The notes under the pieces: model-generated | What the model was told of the DNA's origin: nothing | What the model saw: the letters and a program-made list of their open reading frames with translations, nothing else | Database searches by the model: none | Part shown: one piece after another, positions 1 through 12,221 of the stretch | Numbering within the stretch: the first letter of the stretch is position 1 | How the letters are laid out: the number at the start of each line of letters is the position of its first letter | Translations under genes and position numbers: made by a program | NCBI RefSeq assembly: GCF_000499845.2 | Contig: NC_023750.2 | Span: 33,744,823-33,808,822 of the forward strand | Reading direction: 5' to 3' | Source of the DNA: Phaseolus vulgaris | Taxonomy: Eukaryota > Streptophyta > Magnoliopsida > Fabales > Fabaceae | Length of the DNA: 64,000 nt

Positions 1-1776
1 TCACATTCAAGATAATCAGGTAATAAAATAAACCACTAAGTTCATGTTCATTCAACTTCTTTAAAGTTTCTCACATACATCCATTTACTGTAGTTTAAAT
101 GAAATCCATATAGAGACTTAGAGGTGTCCACTCTAGTCAACTTTGAACATGCACTCTCATAATTTCTTTGCAGTAGTTGAATGACACCAATATGACAAAG
201 TGAAGTTATGATTTGGTTTATTTCAAGAGGTCTTTGTCCCACCTAACAACTTGGACAATCTCTACAACATAACATGCAGGGACGACTAGACGAAAATTGA
301 CAAAGAAAGCATGTCAAGTGGATTAAGATCCACCACCGTAAACTAATGTTGTCTAGTATTCCAATGCAGAGGACCTTTGTTCAACACTTTGATTACATGG
401 AATGGTATATGGTCAATTATATATATTTTTTTTCAATGTCGCAATTACTGTAAGATCCACGAACACCACAAAATCCACCACTCAATCCGACATTCCCAAC
501 TAATATTTCTTAGTAACTGAAAAATTCATAACGTCTGCATCACAACCTACTATGGACTATAAAAGACACTTATTTAAGTCTAGTTCAACAAATTTTTTTC
601 TCTAACTTATTTGAAGTTGATTTTACAACACAACATTCTGTCAACACTTACATGCAACATATGCATCCGACACACTTCAATAATCAAGTTGGTAGTTCTT
701 CTGCTCCTATCCAAATGATTCCACAACTACCACACTTTGATTTCAATGTCGAGGCACAACTACAACACCCATAATCACCACAACAGAAACCACCATATAA
801 CAAACATCTTCGTTATTACAAAATTATTACAAACACTGAGATCTTATAATCGCATTTTAATTATTGTGTACAAAAAATTCCAGCTTTGGAATTCAAGTTT
901 TCACTCCAATATTTCAATTCTTCAAAATTCCTTCCAAAACAAAATTCTAAGTTAAAAAAAATTATAATATTTTACTCACTCCTAATTAAATTAATATTAT
1001 ATTTATAAAAATTTAATTTTTTCTTTAATATAAATGTAATAATTGAACTTTATATTTTTAATTGTTTTTTTTTAAACGTGAAAAGAGTTATATCATCAAT
1101 AAGAATAATAACAATAATATTGTTGTAAACTTTTTTATTTGTCTTCTATATTTCATTCAATTTGTGTACACATTATTATAATAATAACAAAATTAAATTC
1201 TCAATTATATTACAAAGCCAAAAAAATTTCTTCCTTAAGTTTTTTTTCTATTTTTTTTTCCTTCTCAAACCAATTAAAATTTAATTTGAATGTTTTTAAT
1301 AAATTATTTTAAATTTATTTTCCATATAATAATTTTATCTTTAATATAAATATAAAAAAAATCACTTTATATTTCCTATTCCTAAAAATACATTTTTTAG
1401 TAAATATAAAAATTATGAGAAATTTTAATTATCAAAGTCAACACATATAAGATTGAATTTAAAGGGATATAATTGTTTGTATATTATATGCTCAAAATAT
1501 AATAAGTATAACATGTTGAATTTAAAATTAATATTCTCTTAAACACTTCATAAATGATAAATATAAATAATAAACATAAAATAAAATGAAATGAAAAATT
1601 ATATAGATAATCGTAAAACTAACATATTATAACTATGTTTTATATTGTTTGAAAAAAAACTATTTGTTATAAAAAGGTACCAAAAATTAGAAAAAATAAT
1701 ATTAGTTTTATTCAAGTGTAAGTTTTTAAGGATCAAATAGTTCGTTCACTCGCACTCGCAAAATTAATGTTTTCAT
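1..1776. other. AT-rich intergenic DNA, no supported gene
   Basis: No gene is supported here. A scrap at 661-771 on the plus strand reads as 36 codons ending in a stop and is rich in Pro, Gln and Phe. A second scrap near 373-420 reads FVQHFDYMEWY, which faintly resembles the tyrosine/tryptophan-rich end of plant mobile-domain proteins. Neither is flanked by a recognisable gene. The rest is low-complexity A/T sequence. Confidence 0.5.
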
Positions 1777-2292
1777 TAGGGGTGGCAATGCGGGCTGGTC
1801 CGCCCCGCATAGGTCCGCACCGTATTTGGTCCGTAAAAAGTGGACCGAGTTGGCCTGTCCCGCATAGAAATTGTGGACTGATTTTTCTATCCCGTCCCGC
1901 ATAAGGGTTGGTCCGCAGACCCGTGGATCAGTCTGTATAAGAAATATTTATTAAAAAAATAATTTTTTAAATAAAAATTTTGAATTTTTTTTATTTAGAT
2001 GCATTAGGTAAATGGTCTCATAATATTATTTTTATGGAACATGCGTAGTAAGATGTTATTAAGAATTTCGGAATGTAAAATATGAAGCTACATGAAAAAA
2101 ATATGGGGATGTAGAAAAAATAATTATACATTTTAAAGTTATGCGGGCCAACTTGTTCCGTCCCGCACTTGACCCACGCAGATTACGGGTTATACAGAAC
2201 AGATCTAAGCAGACCAACTATTGAAATAAGTAACCCGCCCCGCATTTTTTTCAGCAAGCCACGGACCGATCCGCCCCACTTTATCACCCCTA
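1777..2292. mobile_element. Short hAT-like non-autonomous DNA transposon
   Basis: The element starts TAGGGGTGGCAA and ends CACCCCTA, giving inverted ends of hAT type. The flanking 8-mers are gttttcat (1769-1776) and attttcac (2293-2300), which agree at six of eight bases as expected for an old 8-bp target duplication. Both subterminal regions are rich in CGGG/CCCGC motifs, strikingly GC-rich against the A/T background. There is no coding capacity, so it would need transposase in trans. A related truncated copy lies at 52941-53090. Confidence 0.65.
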
Positions 2293-2990
2293 ATTTTCAC
2301 CGATCAATTTGTTTTGTTAGCTATTTGAAATGTTTAAATACAATTAGCAACATAAATAATTTCCATCACAAATTCAATTTAATATTAAATCATAAAACAG
2401 TTGTAGATATAGTAAATTTGAGAACATACAGCCACCAGTTAGGACCAATATTTTGCGATTGAAAAAGTTAATCATTTTTTCTGTGATTAAAATATCAATA
2501 TAGAACTAAAATGGTATTTAGTAGCTGTGTTGATGAATTGCAATTGAAATAATACAATCACTAATGTCTATTTAAACTTTCTTTTGAGTTAATTAAATTA
2601 AAGTATTGAAAAGTTTTCATCAACTATAAATAAAATTAACTTAAAGTATATAAATAGAAATAATACTCAATCATATAAGTTAATTTTATAAGATGAATTA
2701 AACATAAATTTACTTTTTAAATAATATCAAGTTTATCCTAATTTATTGAATCTACAAAAAAGGACCAATTTTCATAAGTTTATTTTATAAAAAATAAATT
2801 AGACAACTCACTTCTTAATACAAAATTTATTATAAAATTATTTGATCAATAATTTAATTATTTATTTATATAATATTTCAGACTTTAAAATACTTCTTAT
2901 TATTGAATGGCCGACACATCAAACCAAAATTTCTAGACTTTAACTTATTCAAATTTTATTATAAAATAAAATTTCAATATTATCATAATA
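2293..2990. other. AT-rich intergenic spacer
   Basis: Low-complexity A/T-rich sequence between the hAT-like element and the first fold-back element. I see no gene, RNA or repeat structure in it. Confidence 0.5.
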
Positions 2991-3360
2991 CACTACAAGA
3001 AAATCAAATCATGAAATAGAAACTAATTTTTAGTAACAAAAAATAATTAGTTGTTATAGTAACTAAATTAGATATAATTTTAGATACTACAAAATTTTTT
3101 GTTTCTAAATTAGTTTCTACTATTATTAAATTGATATCTAATTAGTAACCAAGGTTTTTCTACTAAATTTAGAAATTAAATAATTGGTAGTTAAAACTTT
3201 GGTTGCTAATTAAATATCAATTTAGAAACCATTTAATAATAATAGAAACTAATTTAAAAACCATTTTTTTTAAGTTTCTAAAATGGTATCTAATTTAATT
3301 ATTATAGCAACTATTTTTTTTTTCTAAAATTGATTTTTATTTCATGTTTTTCTTGTAGTG
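2991..3360. mobile_element. CACTA-ended fold-back MITE
   Basis: It begins CACTACAAGAAAA and ends TTTTTCTTGTAGTG, perfect terminal inverted repeats of the CACTA type. The interior is one long imperfect palindrome centred near 3180: the arm with 'gatatctaattagtaacc' is mirrored by 'ggttgctaattaaatatc'. Flanking trinucleotides are ata and gta, a weak match to the 3-bp target duplication of this superfamily. There is no coding sequence. A transcript through it would form a long hairpin. Confidence 0.75.
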
Positions 3361-3928
3361 GTAGATATACAACATATTTCTATTTAGTAATATATGGGGG
3401 AAATAATAGTTTTTAAGTTTAAAATTGAAATTTTAGAAATCTTAAACAATTTTCTTGGCCCTTTTGTGATAGTAACTGAGAGATACATATGGAAAAATTA
3501 ATCCATTGTTGCTTTTACATGACATATCGACACATCATACATACACTTCAATCAACCATAAGCATCGTTCACATCTTTCAAATCATTCTAAAATATCCAA
3601 ATCATAAACTATAGTTCATAATGTAATCAACCATTTTTATAATCTATAAAAAAATAAATTTGAGATTATTTAAACGATACTCCAACTATTATGCAGAAAA
3701 AGTTATTGAAAGTGGTCCATAAAAAAATCTGATCTTACTGCATATATCTTCATGTATATCCACATGATTTGAAATAAATATTATTCCAAGAAATTATATA
3801 ATTAAAAAAACTATCACAAATTTTTGCTCAAGTAATATAATTATGAAATTAAGTATGTCACTCCCCTTACCTTTTTTTAGAGATCCAACATTAGGAAGAG
3901 GGAAAAAGGAGCTTTTTTTTCTTGTATA

Positions 3929-4312
3929 CCGCTAAAGAAAATAATGAAATAGAAATTAATTTTAAAAATAAAAAACAATTAATTGTTATAATGATTAAAT
4001 TAAAGATCATTTTAGACACTAAAAACATTTTTGGTTTTTACATTAATTTCTATTATTTTTAAATGATTTCTAAATTGGTATCTAATTAGCAACCAAAGTT
4101 TTTGCTACCAAATTTAGAATCTAAATAATTGGTAGTTAAAACTTTGGTAGCTAACTAGATCCAATTTAGAAACTATTTAACAATAATAAAAAGTAATTTA
4201 GAAACCATTTTTTCTTTTAGTTTCTAAAATGGTCTCTAATTTAGTCACTATAACAACTAATTATTTTTTATCTTTAAAATTGATTTCTATTTCATGATTT
4301 TTTTTTGTAGTG
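3929..4312. mobile_element. Second, more degraded copy of the same MITE
   Basis: The interior is closely similar to the element at 2991-3360, including the central palindrome around 'aattggtagttaaaac'. The right end 'tttttttgtagtg' is intact, while the left end is degraded to 'ccgctaaagaaaa'. It lies about 570 bp from the first copy in the same orientation. No coding capacity. Confidence 0.65.
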
Positions 4313-5104
4313 TAGGTCTTGGTTGAGAGAAACCAAAGGAAAAGAAAACACCACTTTCAAAGCTTATTCTTCCTTTGGAGAACTTTTGGGAAGAAAAAAG
4401 GAGGTGAAAAAGTGAGTGAGTGTGATAATAGGAATTATTTTCACTTTTATAAGGGAGATAATAGTTAAGTGGTTGGTAATTAATCAAACCACATGAAACA
4501 TATGTTTTCAATTTAATTACCAATATATATTATGACAAAAGTAAGGCATTTGTGTATGTGTTTGTTCACATTAGAATTTTAGGATGAGGGTATTGGTTTA
4601 GTTTATTTAATAGTTAGGGGTGATTTGTGTGATCAAAATTTATACACATCATTTTATGAATGAATGGTTGTTATGATAAGTTGAAGATACCTTACTTTAA
4701 CTCAATTAGATGGATAATCCATCTAATTGAGGAGGATGTGTAGTTGAAAAGAGAGACAAGATTCATGTCAATTTTGTGGTTAGATAATGGTCCATGTATC
4801 AATTACAATATATGGTTACAAATGATACAAATCATTTAAGGAATTTAAATTTTTTTAAAAATGCAATGTTTGATAATTCTCATGTAGCAATTACCATGTG
4901 GGTTTGAAAATTGAATTGTTTTAATTTAAAACATTATTTTTAAATATCATAGATAAATTTGTATTCAAATTTTTAGGTTGGGTACAACAATTTAGTTTTT
5001 ACTATATGGAAATTTTAATATTAAATTTATGAAAATAACTAATATTTAGATTTTAGAATCCTATTATAAAACTACACACAAATCATCAAATAACAATCAA
5101 ATTT
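4313..5104. other. Intergenic spacer between fold-back elements
   Basis: A/T-rich sequence with a small inverted repeat at 4702-4732 (aattagatggat / atccatctaatt). No coding region is supported. Confidence 0.45.
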
Positions 5105-5500
5105 TGACATAAAAATAATTAGTCACTGTATTAATAAATTAGATATTATTTAAAAATTAAAATATTATTGATATTTATATTGATTTTCATTATTAATAAA
5201 AATTTATAAAATAATTTTTAAATTGATATCTAAATTAGTTACAAAGGTTTTAACTACTAATATATTATAGTTTAAATTAGTTTCTAAAAACTAATAGAGA
5301 CTAATTTAATATATTAAGTAATTAGTAGTTAAAATATCGATAGCTAATGGTTAAATATCAATTTATAGACTATTTTATAAATTTTTATTAATAATAAAAA
5401 TTATTTTAGATATGAATGAAATTTTTAATTTAATTAATTTAATAAATAATTATTTTAATCTATAAAATAAATTTTTATTTAATAACTTTTTAAAGTGTAA
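5105..5500. repeat. Fold-back repeat related to the two MITEs
   Basis: This is an imperfect inverted repeat centred near 5280, with the motifs 'ttgatatctaaattagtta', 'ggttttaactact' and their complements in the same order as in the elements at 2991 and 3929. The CACTA termini are not recognisable, so it is probably the oldest of three relatives within 2.5 kb. Confidence 0.45.
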
Positions 5501-5549
5501 TATGATTAAGATTATTAACAAAGATACTTAATTAGATTTTTTATGGGGA

Positions 5550-5665
5550 TTTTTTTTTTTTTTTTATAAAAGTTCTCATGTTAGGCATCACAATGCAACT
5601 TGTAGGCTGACACCTCAAGTAACAACAATCATCTGCCATCACATGAAAATGTATTATTAAAAAAA
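5550..5665 (-). mobile_element. 5'-truncated LINE copy with poly(A) tail
   Basis: Read on the minus strand, this is about 100 bp of LINE 3' untranslated sequence followed by a run of about 16 A (the T-run at 5550-5565). The motif 'caagtaacaacaatcatctg' matches the complement of the LINE 3' end at 38700-38740, including the following 'atcacatga'. Extreme 5' truncation with a poly(A) end is the usual product of LINE target-primed reverse transcription. Confidence 0.55.
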
Positions 5666-8488
5666 AAGAAAAAGAAAGAAAATACAAAAATATGGAGATT
5701 ATATATGGGGATTTATTATGTGCAAAATTGATGGAGATTCTGCACCAATGTATGATAATCCAAAATAAAACTTTTATGAAAATAAATAATCATATTTTTC
5801 TCACAAATTTTTTTCTATCTCCATTTGTCCTTCATTTCTTTTTGTCTCGTGCTTTTATATATATCTTCGGTCTCTCTTTATTTGCTTTCTTTCTTCTATT
5901 ATTCTATTATCTCAACTTTTTTTTTATCTATTACTCTTGATATGAATTGTAACAATAGTTATACTAATTCATTAAATGTTTAAAATTGATACGAAGATAA
6001 GAGACATAGAAAAGAAAAATTTTAAATTATTATTTATTCTGATAAATTTAAAAATTTATAATTTTAGGTAATCAAAATATTTTTTATAAATTTTTTCTAC
6101 ATTTCATTTTTAAATATTTGATAAAAAAACCTCTTTTAAATTTTTTATGTATATTATAATTTAAAATTAATTAATTTATATAAAAAATTTATATAGTCAT
6201 ATTTGAGTTTAATTTAACTTTATGTGATCGGTGAAGTTTACATATTTCTATATATTATAATTTGTTTCCTTCATTAATCAATGTAGGATCTTCAACTTAC
6301 TTCTCACGTCATTTACTTGATATCTCGAATGTGAGATAAGAAAGAATCTAATAACGGATTACATGATAAACTCAATAAACTTAATTAAAATAAATTTTGA
6401 ATAACTCTCATATTATCTTAAGAAAATAAAATTTAAATTTAACTCAACTTATCACAATCAACTTATAAAATAAGATCAATTATATATTATAATTATTTAA
6501 CTTTATCTTTTAATCCATATCACTTTGAACAAATTGTATTAGAAATGAATCATTTAATACATATTATGCATTGATAATTTTTGTAAGTATTATCATTTTA
6601 ATTAAAAAATTTTGATATGAATTTCTTTTTTCAATAAATTGTGGGTTTGTTGCTAAAATAAACGGTGAGGTGGCTTAATTTTTTTTATGGAAATTACTTA
6701 ATGACGTATAAATAAAACATTGTTTTAAGATGGGTTCTACATCCAATGGTTTAGAGTTTAAGAAAAAATGTTTATTAAATATATAGATTTGTTTATATAA
6801 ACAAATTTCTTCAATTTATAAACTACTTTCTTTAAATTTAAACAACTCATGAAGGTAGATTTTATATTAAAATAATAATTTTGCTTTATAAATAAATTTT
6901 ATTGAACATACTCTTACTTTTTAGATATTTTTCAAATTTTATCCTATCAACTTTATTAACTAACTAATTAACACTCATTAAGTTCACACTTTTTTTTAAC
7001 AGTTGGAATTTTTGAAGAGAAATGGATTCTTATATAATACCAAATTTTGTGGTAAAAAACTTACATTTAATAATCAAATTCAATTACAAAACTTACTATA
7101 GGAGTGTGGCCCAAATATACATCTTGGCGAAAAATGTGTTAATCAATGTTGTTAAAACACAAACTAACTTTTTTTTAAATCATTAAAAATAATGCTTTTA
7201 ATGTACCTTTGCATTTTCAATACATTTCTTACACAATTGACAATAAATTTTTCTTCTTTAAATTTCTTAACTAATTTAAATATAAGTAGTTTTCATTTAT
7301 ATTATTTTATTAAAATTTATCTAAAGTTAATTTTAAATCTAATTCAGTCCTATAAATTTTGATTTGTAAAATAAGAATTACAATCATTTATATATTATTT
7401 ATGTGGATATAGACGGTTTTTTAGACACTTAAATGCACCAGTTTTTTCTAATTATTTGCTTTAATATTTAATTATGTTGCAACATAATTTTGTAAAAATT
7501 CTGAAATAATTTAAATAATTAAATAAATTTTGAAAATTACACTTACATAACGCTATAAATAAAATTTTCCATCTACAAATATCCTATAGATAAATTATAT
7601 TGGTTGAAACTTTATAACCAATCGGTGGTATTTTGATAATCTTGCAGAAGATTTTCAAATAATTCTCGAAAAATTTCAAAAAATATATATTGCATCATCA
7701 TAATTATTATCCTAAACTTAAAATTATATTTTCAACATTTTAAATATTTTTATTTATTAAATTATTTCTTAATTTTAAAAACAAAGTATTATTCTTTTAT
7801 ATATACAATCTTAGAGAAAAGATTAAAATTAATAACCAGGCAATAGTGGTTATTGAGAACCTCATTTGTTTGTCTAGAAATAAATACAAAATAAATGAAT
7901 AAATAAATGAGAAATCATAAACAAAAAAATGTGGATGTTAAACGTGTCATTCGATCATAATTTTTTTCATGTAAATAAAAATTATGTATAAATCTTTTTC
8001 TTTGTTTCCGTATCTTTCTATCAATCTCGACAAAAGATCATTTACTTCGATAATATAAAGTATAAGATTGAGTTTGATTATTTTTCACTTTTTTTCTCTT
8101 CTTTTAATTTATACTTGATAACTTTGTTCACAACTAGTAATATTTTTTATGATTATAAATTTGTTATTAGACTTAAATATAGTTTTTTTTTATCTATATT
8201 GTTCAAAAAGAATTATCCACTATGTTATAAAGCAATAGATTACGAGGATAATGTATTTTAAAATATAACTTAAACAAAATTTATATATATTATATAATAA
8301 TAAAAAAATATATAATTTTTATTGCTCTTCTTATATCTATTTTAATTTGTGTATATAATACAATCATCATAATTTATAATACAAACAAGACATATAAGAA
8401 TACATTTTTAACATACAAAAATATATAAAATAATACATTTTAATCAATATATCTCAATTATTCAATATATCACATGACTTAACAAAAC
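5666..8488. other. AT-rich intergenic DNA
   Basis: About 2.8 kb of A/T-rich sequence. Its open frames (for example 5692-5940) are low-complexity Phe/Leu/Tyr runs and are not credible genes. No RNA gene or transposon end was recognised. Confidence 0.5.
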
Positions 8489-8493
8489 ACAAT

Positions 8494-9466
8494 TGGATTT
8501 CAAAATCAAAATCACTCAAATCAACATCATATGAACCAATTAAAATTGCAAAAATAACTCAAACAAAGCAAAAACAGAACAACCCCACAATTAGGAACCT
8601 AAAAACAGTTTGTAAATGGAAACTCAAGAACAATTTGAGCCAAATGCACCGATTAAAATTGTTCAAACATCATCATGAACCAAAAACGAAATTAAAACAG
8701 CAAGACATGTAAGGAATATGATAAACAACTCGGAATCAAGAAGAACACAAAATTAAAATCAAGATAAGGCACTTATCTCTTGAAAACCATAGCTCATGAT
8801 ACCAAATGATGGAAGAAGTGCCTTCATGAGTGACGAAACTTGAATGATGGTGGCAGAAGCATATGAAAGAGGCGTGTAAGGATCTTCTAAGAGGTATGGT
8901 ATCCTTGAAGGTGCATGAGATGTATGGTGAGTGATAGGTGAGGCCTAATCACTTGGAGGTGAAGAATGAAGATCAAACGTCTATCCTAGGGAGAGTAGGA
9001 GACAAGAGTGTAATTGGCACAAATTTGGCAGCAATTCACTCATATGATTAATCTTACATTTACATGAGCCAAGCCCTCTTATTTATAGTGTTTAGAGGGC
9101 TGAAAATTCAAATGAAAGTGCAGGGAAATTCAAATGAGAAGAATTTGAATTTGGCGCCAATTCCTAGTCACAAGGGAAGTGTGACTTGGTTTCTTTCTTT
9201 GGCACCTCCTAAATCTACACCTACGCCTTCTTTTTATGTCACATGGAAGGTGTGACTTATCTTTATACATTTGCACCTTTTATATCTATATCTACACCTC
9301 CCTTTATGTTCTACTAAAAACTACTCAAAATTAATTACAAGAAGAGACATCCAATGATGCTTAGTTGGCCCAGATCTTCTATTTGTTGGGCTTGAGCTGA
9401 AGCTTGAACTTGTATTTGGGCTTGGGCTTGGGCTTCTTCTATCATGGGCTTGGGCCTCTTCCATCA
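8494..9466 (-). mobile_element. Lone LTR (solo LTR), family L, copy 1
   Basis: On the minus strand it starts TGATGG and ends CA. It is flanked by the perfect 5-bp duplication ACAAT at 8489-8493 and 9467-9471. A TATA-like box (TATAAATAAG) lies at 9079-9088, read leftward. It shares organisation and motifs, such as 'ttgcaccgattaaaattg', with the copy at 34306-35293. There is no internal region or second LTR, so it is best explained by recombination between the two LTRs of a full element. The internal proteins of the family are unknown. Confidence 0.75.
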
Positions 9467-9622
9467 ACAATACTTAGATTTACAAGTGAATCTAAGAAAA
9501 TAGATCATGGTAAGTCCATTACAATCTTATTTGTGCATCTACATATAGTCACAGTGTGCAAGAACTTCCTCCCTCAACTTCTCATCACTTGATATATTAA
9601 TTTATGTGACTTAAACCTTAAG
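9467..9622. other. 156-bp spacer between two head-to-head LTRs
   Basis: This spacer contains the right target duplication of the upstream LTR (ACAAT, 9467-9471) and the left target duplication of the downstream one (TTAAG, 9618-9622). Both neighbouring LTRs have their 5' ends facing it. Confidence 0.6.
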
Positions 9623-10682
9623 TGATGATGAGAATCAAATAAAGGAGGCTTTTATTAATGAAGGAAGAGGGCATTCACCCTCACATTTGAAGTTCTTCCT
9701 TCTAGTCTTCTCAAAATTAAAAGAAGACATAAAATAAAGAGAGGATCAAGCCTAAAGCCAAAGAAGTCTACAAGCTTTCAAGAATGGGCTTCAATTAAAT
9801 ATCTCTCTTTATAGTTTCTTTTAAATTGTAAATAATATAGAATAGTGTTTAGAAAGATGCTTAGAGGGAAACATTAGACACCTCTTTTGTAAAAACATCT
9901 CTAGGCTTTAGTTTAGAAAATTCTAGAAGCTTGGGGAGTGAGCTTAGTAAGGGGGGCGTAAGCTTAGTTGCATTTTGGGTAGCTTAGGGAATAAGCTATG
10001 TAAATGACCAGCCCTTGCTCCTATAAAAGGAGGGCTTAGGTCCTTCATAATGCAGATTGGAAATTAGTATTAGAGAAACTCTACTCAATTTGAGAGAGAA
10101 TTTGTGAGAGCTTGTTTCTCCTTCACCTTGTCTTATCTTGAGTGTGTTTGGTTCTCTCAAGTGGCGGCATTAGCTCACTCATCTTGGAGTCTTCATCCTC
10201 TAAGTGGCGTGATCATCAAACCAAAGCATCCATCTCCATAAGTTCTTCTTTCTTTCATCTCCATATTCATATGCAATTCCTAAAACATGCTTAGCTTCCT
10301 TTTTGGTTCGGCATTTCAGCCTATTTTCCAGTTTTGTTTCGGTTCTTAGTTCTTTGGTTGTTCTTAGTTGTTTCTTCTTCAATTCTAGCTTAATTGTTCG
10401 GTGCATTTCTGTTCTTGAGCATTTCAATCGGTGCAATTGCATTTTTACACATTTTGTTTAGTTCAATTGACAATAGATGGCTCCTCCATATGAGTTTGGT
10501 GTTTGGTGCAAGTCTTGGTGAGTTCTTGAAATATAGAACCTTGATCCAATTCTATTATAAGTGCCTAAGCTATCTCCAACTCAAGTTGAGTCCATAGAAT
10601 GTCAAAGAATCATCTCTTCTTTGCTATTGGATTCATAACAAGTGAAGTTAGAAAATATCTATTACAACATAGGTGTTAATAC
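9623..10682 (+). mobile_element. Lone LTR (solo LTR), family L, copy 2
   Basis: It starts TGATGATGAG and is flanked by the perfect 5-bp duplication TTAAG at 9618-9622 and 10683-10687. The 3' terminus has decayed (ends tac rather than tca). TATAAAAG at 10022-10029 is followed by 'gagggcttagg', the presumed promoter. The stretch 9720-9850 aligns with the complement of 35150-35220 ('aagcctaaagcca', 'aattgtaaataatatagaa'), placing it in the same family as the LTRs at 8494 and 34306. It is in the opposite orientation to the 8494 copy. Confidence 0.72.
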
Positions 10683-10687
10683 TTAAG

Positions 10688-11249
10688 ACATAAATCAAAC
10701 AACAATTCACACATTAATTATCCCAAATTATAACCTCAAATTCATACATACATATCATTATCAACAACTTATTCTACACACATATTCCACTTGACAAAAG
10801 ACCACAATTCAATTATTAATACTATCATTCATTCATCATTTATCATATTTACTCAACCAAATATATTGATTAGCAATACAATAATATGGTGAAAGATAAA
10901 CAACATTTACCATTTAGAAACATTTAAAAACATGTTTGTTAAATACTCTCTTATCTACCCAATAATTGATTTGTCTAGTAATTCGCTTTAGGGTTTAGAG
11001 TTTAACATGACCAATTAATTTTTAGTTGCCTAGCAAAACTTGTGCTCACCAACCAAAGTATTTGCACAAAGTTTTTGTTATCTTATTGTACTCCAATTAA
11101 ATTTTAGTAGTCGTTAAAAGTAAATTATTAATAAATAAATAATGTTATATTATAATTACAAATTTCACTATATAATGATATGTATATAAATGTTTGTAAT
11201 ATGGTATAATTTTAGTGATTATATAAAACAAACATATATCACATTGAAA
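10688..11249. other. Intergenic spacer before the nested transposons
   Basis: A/T-rich with no recognised feature. It separates the solo LTR pair from the LINE fragment that begins the nest. Confidence 0.45.
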
Positions 11250-11481
11250 GTATAAGCTAAAAGCTTGAAAATGTTGCATATAAGTGGCTTTTCTTGGAAC
11301 TTTCCTTATAGCAACAGACTTTGGTCTTTTCTCCTGAAAGCTAGGGTTCTTAAATCAAAATACGAGTTTAGAATGGTTTATAAATCCTCATCTCTTTGGC
11401 ATGGAATTAAGCAGTTTTATTCTACTATACTTGATTATACTTCTTAGTACAGGTACTTTTATTAATTTATGGAATGATAAA
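11250..11481 (+). pseudogene. LINE ORF2 fragment, upstream half of a split LINE
   Basis: The reading SSLWHGIKQF... followed by a stop and then FINLWND is the pattern of plant LINE ORF2 just after the reverse transcriptase ('S-S-x-W-x-G-I-K ... F-W-x-D'). It stops abruptly where a copia LTR begins at 11482. The domain expected next in a LINE, the zf-RVT region and RNase H, is found on the same strand at 37501-38505, with about 26 kb of other transposons in between. At least one in-frame stop is present, so it is dead. I infer that both pieces derive from one LINE; about 50 residues between them are missing. Confidence 0.6.
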
Positions 11482-11766
11482 TGTTAGTTAGAGTGTTTTT
11501 ATTTATTTTGGGTTAGTTATTTTCTGTTTGGCCTTGGGCCTTCTTTACTCTTTGTCACCATGTATTTTAGGTCCAGTTTTAATTTTACATTTAGACTTCT
11601 GTAATTCATTAATCTGATTCAATTATGGAATATACTTTCACCTTTTCCTTTTTCTCTGGTCTCATTCTTTCAACACTCTTAGGGTTTATCTTGCATTCAT
11701 ATATTCGTCTTTCTCACCATAGGACCTCATTCACTACTCACGGTGTTCTTTCGCTCAATTAACACA
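11482..11766 (+). repeat. 5' LTR of copia-0
   Basis: It begins TGTTAGTTAG, a common start for plant copia LTRs, and ends ACACA shortly before a primer binding site. The exact 3' boundary is uncertain by a few bases. It interrupts the LINE fragment at 11250-11481. Confidence 0.6.
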
Positions 11767-11782
11767 TAGATTTTTCCTATTA

Positions 11783-11794
11783 TGGTATCAGAGC
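11783..11794 (+). other. Primer binding site for initiator tRNA-Met (copia-0)
   Basis: TGGTATCAGAGC is the exact complement of the 3' end of plant initiator tRNA-Met, the usual primer of Ty1/copia reverse transcription. It lies 16 bp after the LTR. Confidence 0.85.
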
Positions 11795-11902
11795 TCTTCT
11801 TTGAAGAGCTCTCTTGTGAACTCTGAATTCCATCTTTTTCTATGGTTTTCGTTATTCTCGGTTTCTTGTTCTAAATCTTGATTCTTTATTTCTCTTTCAT
11901 AT

Positions 11903-12221
11903 ATGGCTGAAATCAATGGAACCGAAGAAACCACAACGCAATCTTCTCAATCGAACCCAACAAATCAATCGGTGGAACAATCGAACCAAATGAGCAACTA
12001 CCTTTATCTCCATCCCAATGAGAACCCTGTCGCCCTTTGGTCTCGCTGGTGTTGGACTCCACAAACTATCACTCTTGGAGTAAGTCAATGATAACGACAT
12101 TGAGCGCAAAAAATAAAGTGGATTTTGTCCTTGGCACGTGCCCATGTTCGCCCAAGAACCATCCCACTTACATAGCTTGGTACATATGTAACAATATGGT
12201 CGTTTCCTGGTTAGTCCATTA
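11903..12221 (+). pseudogene. Copia-0 gag, N-terminal fragment, frameshifted
   Basis: The frame starts MAEINGTEE and contains YLHPNENPV, then, after a frameshift near 12040, LDSTNYHSWSKSM and LSAKNKVDFVLGT followed by AWYICNNMVVSWLVH. This is the conserved N-terminal gag of one plant Ty1/copia group (the 'LHPNENP ... NYHSWS ... NNMV.SW' pattern). Gag forms the virus-like particle. The coding stops at 12221 where the LTR of copia-1 begins. The rest of gag, protease, integrase and the first part of the reverse transcriptase are not found; the next piece of this element is at 28649. Confidence 0.75.

Noticed and set aside
5692..5940. 82-codon Phe/Leu/Tyr-rich frame
   Set aside because: T-rich low-complexity sequence read as hydrophobic residues; no homology or gene context.
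9404..9592. 62-codon frame with Gly-Leu repeats
   Set aside because: Arises from a 'gggctt' simple repeat in the solo LTR at 8494-9466 and runs across its end.
10200..10597. Overlapping frames on both strands near 10200-10600
   Set aside because: Both lie within the solo LTR at 9623-10682.
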